Shown: in pieces, positions 1 through 5,467 of the stretch
Layout of the letters: each line of letters starts with the position of its first letter
Numbering within the stretch: the stretch's first letter is position 1
From: Actinomycetota bacterium
Lineage (GTDB): Bacteria > Actinomycetota > Acidimicrobiia > Acidimicrobiales > Ilumatobacteraceae
Assembly (NCBI GenBank): GCA_009703975.1
Contig: WLFB01000087.1
Coordinates: forward strand, 1 to 6,191
Length of the DNA stretch: 6,191 nucleotides
Direction of reading: 5' to 3'
Notes under the pieces: generated by a model
Database searches by the model: none
What the model saw: the letters and a program-made list of their open reading frames with translations, nothing else
Told to the model about the DNA's origin: nothing
Translations under genes and position numbers: made by a program

Positions 1-258
1 ATCAATCGAATTTCAGATGATGTTGCCGACCGTGAATGGGCAAAACTTAGTGATGACAAAATTCAAGAACTTTCGTTTCTCTGGGCCGGTGGAATAGAAA
101 AAGACGAACCTCATTATTACCGAGTGCAAGGCACAAGGTTGTTTGTTGAATATGACAATACTCAACGAGGGACAAATCACATCCATACGGTGTGGCGCGA
201 TTTAGAAAATGATTTTGGTGGAGACGTGCTAGCAAACCATTACACACATGAACATTAA
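1..258 (+). CDS. DUF3500 family protein, C-terminal fragment (5' end outside window)
   Basis: The reading frame is open from the first base and gives 85 residues before TAA at 256-258. The C-terminal signature of the DUF3500 family is clear: YYRVQG at residues 39-44, FVEYDNTQ at 48-55, NHIHTVWRD at 59-67 and DFGGDVLANHY at 71-81. Full family members are usually several hundred residues, so most of the protein lies upstream. The biochemical role of DUF3500 is not established. The closely spaced His residues in NHIH and the acidic EYDN could form a metal or active site, but that is inference. No signal peptide can be judged without the N-terminus. The next gene begins 32-50 bp downstream on the same strand with no terminator-like hairpin between, so co-transcription is possible. 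Family assignment is confident; function is unknown. Confidence 0.88.
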   Translation: MNRISDDVADREWAKLSDDKIQELSFLWAGGIEKDEPHYYRVQGTRLFVEYDNTQRGTNHIHTVWRDLENDFGGDVLANHYTHEH

Positions 259-308
259 TGTCAGGATCCTTCGTACTGCTAGCGCGTTGAGTGTGGTTGA
301 ATGGGTGT

Positions 309-1331
309 GTGGTTAAACCGTTCACTCACGTTGTAGTAGACGGTTCAAATATGGCGACGGAAGGCCGAACAGAGCCAAGCCTGAAGCAGTTAAACGAGGC
401 AGTGCTCTCGTTCATGAATGAGTTTCCAGATACGAAAATAACTGTCGTAGTTGATGCAACGTTCGGTCATCGGGTTGATCGACGAGAACGAGCAGAATTT
501 GATGCCGCAATTAATAACAATGAACTCGTCGCACCACCGGCCGGTGCTGTCGGTCGTGGTGATGGCTTTGTATTAACAATCGCCGACAAAGTTAAAGCAA
601 GTATTTTGTCCAATGACAGTTATCAAGAGTTTCACGATCAATATAAGTGGCTATTTGATGAAGGTCGACTTATTGGTGGCAAACCAGTGCCAAATGTTGG
701 ATGGGTATTTATTCAAAGACTTCCGGTACGCAAGCAGTCTGGTCGAGAGAGTTCTGCGGCTCTTCGTCGAGCGAAATCGGTTCGTGCGCCGTCGCGTCCT
801 ATGCCGGTGCCGAAAAATCCACCTCCAACAGCAAGAGTTGCAGTTAATTCACCAAAGCCAATCGCACAAGCCAGTAAGCCGGGTTCTAATTCGAAGCCGA
901 CTCCAAAACTAAACGAGATAACTGCATTTTTGAATTTTGTCGAGAAAAATCCAGTGGGTACAAAACTTAAGGGCGTCGTTGAAAGTTATGCATCTCATGG
1001 TGTTCACGTGAAAGTTGGTGAAGTGTTGGGTTATCTTCCGATGCAACTCATGGCTAACCCGGCTCCGCGAAGCGCGCGCGAACATGTCAAACTTGGGGCT
1101 TCTTTGAGTCTTGTGATTGTTGGTTACACGCCTTCAAGACGAAGTGTTGAACTTGCCGTGTCTGGTGTAGAGCCAGTACCTGCTCAGCGAGCTGCTGCCC
1201 GTGTGGCGACACCGCGAAATGTTGGACCAATTCGAACGGCGACAACACGAATTGTGCAAATCAAAAAAGCCAAGCGTCTGCGCCAAAAGTCAAAGGCAGT
1301 ACAGAAGAAAGCGCCACAGAAAAAACGCTAA
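309..1331 (+). CDS. NYN (PIN-like) domain putative ribonuclease with S1 RNA-binding domain and basic tail
   Basis: Residues are numbered from the longest start, GTG 291 (346 aa). A NYN/PIN-like nuclease domain spans about 12-145. Conserved acidic positions expected to bind the catalytic metal are Asp17 in VVVDGSN, Asp55 in VVVDATFG, Asp91 in GRGDGF and Asp109 in LSNDSYQEF, followed by WLFDEGRLIGG at 120-130. This resembles Zc3h12a-like ribonucleases. A Pro/Lys/Ser-rich linker covers about 147-206. An S1 OB-fold follows at about 220-291 (GTKLKGVVES, HGVHVKVGE, GYLP), then a Lys/Arg-rich tail at about 320-346. The family and domains predict a cytoplasmic RNA endonuclease held on RNA by S1 and tail; substrate unknown. 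GTG 309 is preferred because it starts four codons before the conserved HVVVDG strand; GTG 291, TTG 297 and ATG 351 are possible, but 351 would delete Asp17. No start has a good Shine-Dalgarno sequence. xthA follows 55 bp after the stop. Confidence 0.85.
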   Translation: MVKPFTHVVVDGSNMATEGRTEPSLKQLNEAVLSFMNEFPDTKITVVVDATFGHRVDRRERAEFDAAINNNELVAPPAGAVGRGDGFVLTIADKVKASILSNDSYQEFHDQYKWLFDEGRLIGGKPVPNVGWVFIQRLPVRKQSGRESSAALRRAKSVRAPSRPMPVPKNPPPTARVAVNSPKPIAQASKPGSNSKPTPKLNEITAFLNFVEKNPVGTKLKGVVESYASHGVHVKVGEVLGYLPMQLMANPAPRSAREHVKLGASLSLVIVGYTPSRRSVELAVSGVEPVPAQRAAARVATPRNVGPIRTATTRIVQIKKAKRLRQKSKAVQKKAPQKKR

Positions 1332-1360
1332 TAATAGAAGCTCTCAGAATAAGCAACACA

Positions 1361-1380
1361 ACCGTATTTTTTAGTACGGT
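1361..1380. repeat. Perfect 6-bp inverted repeat directly upstream of xthA
   Basis: ACCGTA at 1361-1366 and TACGGT at 1375-1380 are exact reverse complements around an 8-base loop, TTTTTTAG. The right arm ends 6 bases before the xthA start and overlaps the only Shine-Dalgarno-like bases (GGTGA at 1378-1382). In RNA the hairpin would partly cover the ribosome site. It could also be a weak protein-binding operator. It is not a canonical terminator because no U-run follows the right arm. A 6-bp stem can occur by chance, so function is uncertain. Confidence 0.4.
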
Positions 1381-1386
1381 GATGGC

Positions 1387-2163
1387 GTGCTGATCGCTAC
1401 ATGGAATGTCAATTCGTTAAAAGCCCGTCTTGAGCGCGTGACCCAATGGGTAAGTGAAAATACGCCCGATGTGTTGTGTATGCAAGAAACAAAAATGAAG
1501 AATGAGGTTTTTCCGACTTCGGTTTTTTCTGAACTTGGCTATGAGTCTGCTCATTTTGGTCAGGGTCAGTGGAACGGCGTGGCAATCATTTCGCGCGTTG
1601 GTTTAGAAAATGTAATTCCAAATTTTGCACCGACGATTGAGCCTGACGGTGAAGCGCGAATCATTTCTGCAACTTGTGGCGGAGTCAAAGTTGTCAGCGT
1701 CTACGTGCCAAATGGCAGGGCTTTAGATAACGATCATTACACCTACAAACTTGAGTGGATGAAGAAGTTAAAGCAACATGCAACAAAAATTGCCAAGCCA
1801 ACTGAAGATTTGGTGATCGGCGGCGACTTTAATATCGCACCAACGGATGATGACGTTTGGGACATAACCAAATTTGAAGGCGCAACGCATGTCAGTGCAC
1901 CAGAGCGCAAAGCGTTCAATTCACTGTGTGAATGGGGATTGACCGACGTTTATCGGGACATGCACCCAGAACCAAAAGTTTTCTCTTGGTGGGATTATCG
2001 CAACGGTAGTTTTCATAAAGGCGAAGGTATGAGGATTGACTTTTTGTTGGCAACGAAGTCATTAGCTAAACGTGTTAAGTCTTCGGAGATCGACCGCAAC
2101 GCTCGTAAAGGTGAAAAGCCGAGTGACCATGTGCCAGTGATGATCACGGTTGAAAAGAAATAG
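1387..2163 (+). CDS. xthA: Exodeoxyribonuclease III (AP endonuclease, EEP superfamily)
   Basis: This 258-residue protein is an ExoIII-type enzyme that cuts DNA at abasic sites and removes 3' blocking groups or nucleotides in base excision repair in the cytoplasm. The catalytic set is complete at positions close to those of E. coli ExoIII: Asn7 in ATWNVNS, Glu34 in MQETK, Tyr106 in VYVPNG, Asp147 and Asn149 in GGDFNIAP, Asp218 in MRIDFLL, and Asp247-His248 in SDHVPV. The SWWDYR element precedes the MRID motif. Length is normal for the family. The GTG start is well fixed because family members begin M-x-I-A-T-W-N; the ATG at 1382 is out of frame and yields only a three-codon ORF. The ribosome site is weak (GGTGA at 1378-1382, 4 bases away) and lies partly in an inverted repeat. 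The thioesterase gene starts 29 bp after the stop, suggesting co-transcription. Confidence 0.96.
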   Translation: MLIATWNVNSLKARLERVTQWVSENTPDVLCMQETKMKNEVFPTSVFSELGYESAHFGQGQWNGVAIISRVGLENVIPNFAPTIEPDGEARIISATCGGVKVVSVYVPNGRALDNDHYTYKLEWMKKLKQHATKIAKPTEDLVIGGDFNIAPTDDDVWDITKFEGATHVSAPERKAFNSLCEWGLTDVYRDMHPEPKVFSWWDYRNGSFHKGEGMRIDFLLATKSLAKRVKSSEIDRNARKGEKPSDHVPVMITVEKK

Positions 2164-2192
2164 CAAGAAATCGTAATTTGGGTCGTATAAAT

Positions 2193-2906
2193 ATGTCGTC
2201 GCCTGATCCTGCGAATCTGACAAATCCATTTAAGGGTTTTCATATTCGCACAGAAGAACGCTCACCAACTGATGAAATACGATTGAAGATCGCCGAAGAG
2301 TTAAGAGTTGTGTTCGATGAATTGCTAGCTACGTCAGCACCAGTTGAAGAACTTGAACAAACGCGTGCGATAGTCAATCAAGCTGTTTCGCTTTTGAAAT
2401 TGCGACCGCATAGTCATGATTATGAAGGTCCTGCCGAAGGTTCGTTGGCACCGATGAATAGTTTTCTTGACCGCAGTCCGATCATTGGTGCAATTAATCC
2501 GCTTTCGGTGCCGATGCGAATGGACATTGAAGGAGACGGAGGTATCGAGTCAACTGTGGTTGGTTACGCATTATTTCCGGCTGCTTATGAAGGTCCGCCA
2601 GGCTGTGTTCACGGTGGCTTCATTGCGGCATATTTTGACGAAGTGCTGGGCATGGCTCAATCGCTCAGTGGCAACCCAGGGATGACAGTGAATTTGACGG
2701 TTGACTATCGTGCGCCCACACCTCTCAAACAACCCGTTATCTTCCGGGGTCGAGTCGTGTCAATTGACGGTCGCAAGATCAGCGTTGCTGGGACTTTGCA
2801 TCACGGGGAAACTTTATGCGCAGAAGCTAAAGGACTGTTTGTATCTATGCGCCCGGAAGTTTTTTCTCGACTCGTAGAAATTCGCCAAGCGCATCAAGCG
2901 AAATAG
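2193..2906 (+). CDS. Hotdog-fold thioesterase, PaaI-like family
   Basis: Numbered from ATG 2193, the protein has 237 residues. The C-terminal part, about 105-220, is a single hotdog domain. The helix-capping motif CVHGGFIAAYFDEVLG at 138-153 holds His140-Gly-Gly and the acidic pair Asp149-Glu150 typical of PaaI-like acyl-CoA thioesterases. It is followed by the strands MTVNLTVDYRAPTPL (164-178) and GRKISVAGTLHHG (193-205). The family hydrolyses acyl-CoA thioesters in the cytoplasm; the acyl substrate cannot be told from sequence. About 100 residues before the domain include a predicted helical stretch (28-70) rich in Glu, Leu and Arg, so the protein is longer than a minimal PaaI protein of about 140 residues. 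A TTG start at 2178 would add five residues; ATG is preferred. No strong Shine-Dalgarno sequence is visible. The stop directly abuts the stop of the convergent helicase gene. Confidence 0.88.
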   Translation: MSSPDPANLTNPFKGFHIRTEERSPTDEIRLKIAEELRVVFDELLATSAPVEELEQTRAIVNQAVSLLKLRPHSHDYEGPAEGSLAPMNSFLDRSPIIGAINPLSVPMRMDIEGDGGIESTVVGYALFPAAYEGPPGCVHGGFIAAYFDEVLGMAQSLSGNPGMTVNLTVDYRAPTPLKQPVIFRGRVVSIDGRKISVAGTLHHGETLCAEAKGLFVSMRPEVFSRLVEIRQAHQAK

Positions 2907-2912
2907 CTATTT
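2901..2912. repeat. 12-bp perfect palindrome formed by two abutting convergent stop codons
   Basis: AAATAGCTATTT equals its own reverse complement, with its centre between 2906 and 2907. The left half is the last Lys codon and TAG of the thioesterase; the right half is the last Lys codon and TAG of the - strand helicase. There is no intergenic base, no loop and no G/C-rich stem, so it is not a usual intrinsic terminator. Both genes happen to end in AAA TAG, which is enough to create the palindrome. Confidence 0.6.
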
Positions 2913-4808
2913 TACGGTGGCGCCAGCCTTGGCAATGATTGAAAGCAGATCAGGTCCGATTTGCTTCGCAGTTATCTGGCCAACAATTTTGCCGAGATCT
3001 TCGATACTCGTGGGTTTTTGCAGCGCGATTAGATTCAGTTCATGATCTGCCAGTACGGCATTTGGCAGTTGTCTGATCACGCGTGCACGGTCACTGCGCC
3101 ACTTTTTAATTTGATCTTCGAGCGAAACTTTGCGCCCACTTGAACTTATTCGAGCAGTTCGTTTTGGAATCTCGTTGTGATCAATTGTGCGAGATGAATC
3201 AGAAATCTCTGCTACAAGTGAGCTTCGACCAGTCGTTCGACCTTTACGACTTTCGCTCCAAGTTATAAAAAGTTGATGTGATGCTCGCGTCAATGCGACA
3301 TACGCTAAACGCACTTCTTCTTGTTGTTGTTCTTTACTAATCGCCGAAAAGTGAGGCAGTAGTCCGACTTCGGCCCCAGCCACAACAACGCAATCCCATT
3401 CACGACCTTTAGCCGAGTGAAATGTCAAAACTTCCACGCCATCAGGGCCTTGTTGCTCGGCAGGGTTAGTGCGCATCCATGATGCAAATGTTCGACCATC
3501 TACCGAACCTGGGTGATCAAGTTTAAGAAAGAGTTGCAATTGTTCAGCAACCCATCGTTGTATTTCGGATGTTGACTCGGTGAACACATCAGTCGCCCAA
3601 GTCATCAGGCTGTTTCTGTTGGTGCATTGAGATGCGTCACTGATAGCTGAAGTGAGTTCTGGCGCGGGTCGCGATGTACGAACGGGGATTCCACTTGCGA
3701 CCAAAGCATCAACGATTGGCTCTACTTGATTGTTGGTGCGAACTAACACCGCAGACATCTTCCACGGGTTGGCACCGCCGCGCGAGGCGTAACTCCATAA
3801 CATTGTGGCAATTCCAGCGGCTTCTGATTCATTATCGGAGAAACCCTTCGCAATTACCGGCTCTGAATCTGGACGCATCGATTTTGCATTGAGTTTGTGA
3901 TCCGCATGGGCAGCCACAGTCTTCGCAGCAGCCAATATTTGTGGTGAGCATCGATAGTTGTTTGGCAGATGCAAAACCGTTGTGCCGCGCAATTTGTCGG
4001 GTAATTCGTCAAATAGTTTTTTGTCTGATCCGTTCCATCCATAAATTGCTTGCATCGGGTCGCCAACCACAAAAACGTCGGAGCGTTGACCGCGAATGGC
4101 ATCAAATAATTCGTATTGCAGTGGGTTCATATCTTGGGCTTCGTCGACAAACAGATGTCGATATCGCCATCGCACCGCTTGGGCGTAAGCATTATCAGTT
4201 CGCATTGCTTCAATCACGCGAGTAATCAAATCATCTAAATCTAAAACGTTTCGTTGCAGTTTTAGTTGTTCATACTTTTTGTAGATCGTAGCGATCTCAT
4301 TGTGTGGAGCAGGTGCGTAGCGTCCCAAACGGCTCGCAGTTTGGGCAAATGTTGCAGGTTGAATTAATCGTGCATGTGCCCAATCGATTTCGATAAGTAT
4401 CTCACGAGCACGCGATGCAAGTGGATGATCACCAATCGCAGCTGCTAAAAGTTGTTGACGGTTATTTATTATTGCTGGCATCGGCTTGTGAAGATCGGAG
4501 AGTCGTTGACGTAGAAGCGCGAGAGCAATCGCATGGAATGTACCAACTGTGACAGATTGCAAATTACGCGCCACGCCAAGATGCAGTAGTCGTCGACGCA
4601 TTTCACTGGCTGCCTCGCGAGTGAAAGTGATCGCTAAAACTCTTTCGGCAGCGGCTGAACCTGTCGCAATTCGGTAGGCGATGCGGTGGGTGAGAACTCG
4701 AGTTTTACCTGACCCGGCACCAGCATGGATAACTGTCGCTGTCTCCGGGCAAGTTACCGCAGCGCGCTGATCTGCGTCCATCGCTCTGAGAAGTTCTTCG
4801 GCAGCCAC
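2907..4808 (-). CDS. uvrD2: UvrD2-like superfamily 1A DNA helicase with C-terminal HRDC domain
   Basis: This 633-residue ATP-dependent 3'-5' helicase probably acts in DNA repair or replication-associated unwinding. All SF1A motifs are present: Q motif (LDxxQR-type, 10-18), Walker A AGAGSGKT (29-36), Ia AITFTREAASEM (59-70), VGTFHAI (88-94), Walker B VDEAQD (221-226), III VVGDPMQAIYGW (247-258), IV PNNYRCSP (282-289), V VLTFHSAKGREWD (460-472) and VI VRLAYVALTRAS (499-510, arginine finger Arg508). Residues about 563-628 form an HRDC domain (IKKWRSDRAR, HELNLIA, LLSIIAKA). This matches UvrD2 of mycobacteria rather than PcrA/UvrD1. The four-cysteine motif found between core and HRDC in mycobacterial UvrD2 is absent: 511-562 has no cysteine. 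The GTG start is kept because the Q-motif region begins before Met10; ATG 4810 is out of frame. Mycobacterial UvrD2 is about 700 residues, so this one is shorter. Confidence 0.93.
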   Translation of the reverse strand: MAAEELLRAMDADQRAAVTCPETATVIHAGAGSGKTRVLTHRIAYRIATGSAAAERVLAITFTREAASEMRRRLLHLGVARNLQSVTVGTFHAIALALLRQRLSDLHKPMPAIINNRQQLLAAAIGDHPLASRAREILIEIDWAHARLIQPATFAQTASRLGRYAPAPHNEIATIYKKYEQLKLQRNVLDLDDLITRVIEAMRTDNAYAQAVRWRYRHLFVDEAQDMNPLQYELFDAIRGQRSDVFVVGDPMQAIYGWNGSDKKLFDELPDKLRGTTVLHLPNNYRCSPQILAAAKTVAAHADHKLNAKSMRPDSEPVIAKGFSDNESEAAGIATMLWSYASRGGANPWKMSAVLVRTNNQVEPIVDALVASGIPVRTSRPAPELTSAISDASQCTNRNSLMTWATDVFTESTSEIQRWVAEQLQLFLKLDHPGSVDGRTFASWMRTNPAEQQGPDGVEVLTFHSAKGREWDCVVVAGAEVGLLPHFSAISKEQQQEEVRLAYVALTRASHQLFITWSESRKGRTTGRSSLVAEISDSSRTIDHNEIPKRTARISSSGRKVSLEDQIKKWRSDRARVIRQLPNAVLADHELNLIALQKPTSIEDLGKIVGQITAKQIGPDLLSIIAKAGATVK

Positions 4809-4810
4809 AT

Positions 4811-4829
4811 CTCAACGCTAGGCGTTGAG
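4811..4829. repeat. Perfect 8-bp inverted repeat in the divergent intergenic region
   Basis: CTCAACGC (4811-4818) and GCGTTGAG (4822-4829) are exact reverse complements separated by TAG. The repeat sits 2 bases upstream of the helicase start and about where a -35 or operator would lie for the PH-domain gene. It could be an operator for a dimeric regulator acting on both genes. It could also be an RNA hairpin in the helicase leader, where it would cover the weak ribosome-binding region, though the 3-base loop is tight. The perfect match and the placement in a 44-bp intergenic region make chance less likely. No regulator is recognised from the motif. Confidence 0.55.
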
Positions 4830-4834
4830 TGGCG

Positions 4835-4842
4835 AACTTATA
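4835..4842 (-). promoter_or_regulatory. Candidate -10 element for the uvrD2-like helicase
   Basis: Read on the - strand, the bases give TATAAGTT, which contains TATAAG and a TAnnnT-type hexamer, TAAGTT. A start about 7 bases downstream would fall near 4828-4831, giving a leader of roughly 20 bases made almost entirely of the 4811-4829 inverted repeat. No convincing -35 is seen. The element overlaps the -10 proposed for the opposite strand. Confidence 0.35.
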
Positions 4843-4846
4843 AACT
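4839..4846 (+). promoter_or_regulatory. Candidate -10 element giving a leaderless mRNA for the PH-domain gene
   Basis: TATAAACT contains TATAAA (4839-4844) and the actinobacterial-style TAnnnT hexamer TAAACT (4841-4846). Only 6-8 bases separate these from the ATG at 4853, so transcription would be expected to begin at or next to the start codon. No Shine-Dalgarno sequence lies upstream of the ATG, which agrees with leaderless translation, common in actinobacteria. A -35 box at normal spacing is not recognisable; TTGAGT at 4825-4830 is too close. Confidence 0.5.
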
Positions 4847-4852
4847 CTGCAC

Positions 4853-5455
4853 ATGGCATACTCGCGCAAACTTTTAAATCCTGATGAGCAAGTGCATCTT
4901 GATCTGCACCCTCATTGGGTGGTGTTTATCAAGCCTGCTTTGCTGTCAATTTTAATTGCGGTAGCCATTTTTAGGGCTCAAGAAATTGCTAACGCTTCAT
5001 TGAAGATTGGTGTGAATCGTGTTTTACTAGTCGCGCTAGTTGCTTCACTTGGCTCGGTTTGTTTCGTTGGATTGAAGTGGTATTTCACATTTTTCGTCGT
5101 GACTTCGCAACGTGTGATTTATCGTGAAGGAGTCTTGGCGCGACGTGGAGTCGAGATCCCGCTTGATCGAGTCAATAATGTAAATTTTGCCCAATCAATT
5201 ATCGAAAGAATGCTTGGCGCAGGAGATTTATTGATTGAGTCAGCCAGCGAAGACGGTCAGCAACTATTTAGCGATATTCGAAAACCAGAACAAGTGCAAA
5301 ATATCATTCAGGAAGCAATTCACGTCAGCGGTAACGGTTCATTTGATAATGATTCAATTGTTGAACAGCTTGAGCGTCTCGAGGCGCTACTAAACCGAGG
5401 TTCGATAACAATTGACGAATTTGAAGTGCAAAAACGCCGATTATTACAAGAGTAG
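4853..5455 (+). CDS. Membrane protein with bacterial PH domain (bPH2) and C-terminal SHOCT motif
   Basis: This 200-residue protein has two hydrophobic segments, about 22-40 (FIKPALLSILIAVAIF) and 57-83 (VLLVALVASLGS onward), so it probably sits in the cytoplasmic membrane as a hairpin. A bacterial PH-like domain of the YdbS/YdbT type follows at about 80-157. Its hallmarks are VVTSQRVIYREGVLARR (82-98), EIPLDRVNNVNF (101-112), the GAGDLLIESA strand (122-131) and the closing helix KPEQVQNIIQEAI. Residues 169-199 match SHOCT, a short C-terminal motif often found on membrane or secreted proteins (LERLEALLNRGSITIDEFE, then KRRLL). The SHOCT is joined by a short Gly/Asn/Asp linker. The role is unknown; PH-like domains of this type are thought to mediate protein or membrane association. 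The ATG lies just after a promoter-like TATAAACT without a ribosome site. The hydrolase follows 12 bp later, so the two probably form an operon. Confidence 0.9.
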   Translation: MAYSRKLLNPDEQVHLDLHPHWVVFIKPALLSILIAVAIFRAQEIANASLKIGVNRVLLVALVASLGSVCFVGLKWYFTFFVVTSQRVIYREGVLARRGVEIPLDRVNNVNFAQSIIERMLGAGDLLIESASEDGQQLFSDIRKPEQVQNIIQEAIHVSGNGSFDNDSIVEQLERLEALLNRGSITIDEFEVQKRRLLQE

Positions 5456-5467
5456 GACGAACAGAAA

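Noticed and set aside
263..270. AGGATCCT palindrome after the DUF3500 stop
   Set aside because: It is short, has no loop or T-run, and is expected by chance; it does not form a terminator.
47..325. 92-codon open frame on the - strand
   Set aside because: It is antisense to the DUF3500 tail, whose + strand motifs are unmistakable.
613..912. 99-codon + strand frame inside the NYN-S1 gene
   Set aside because: It lies in the Arg/Pro-rich linker region of the real gene and has no family resemblance.
1361..1380. Intrinsic terminator for the NYN-S1 gene
   Set aside because: The T-run lies in the loop, not after the stem, so it does not have terminator form.
3854..4225. Open frames on both strands inside the helicase gene
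   Set aside because: They overlap helicase motifs II to IV in the true frame and show no domain of their own.
4808..4810. ATG on the - strand as the helicase start
   Set aside because: It is two bases out of frame with the helicase; the in-frame GTG at 4808-4806 gives the expected N-terminal Q-motif context.
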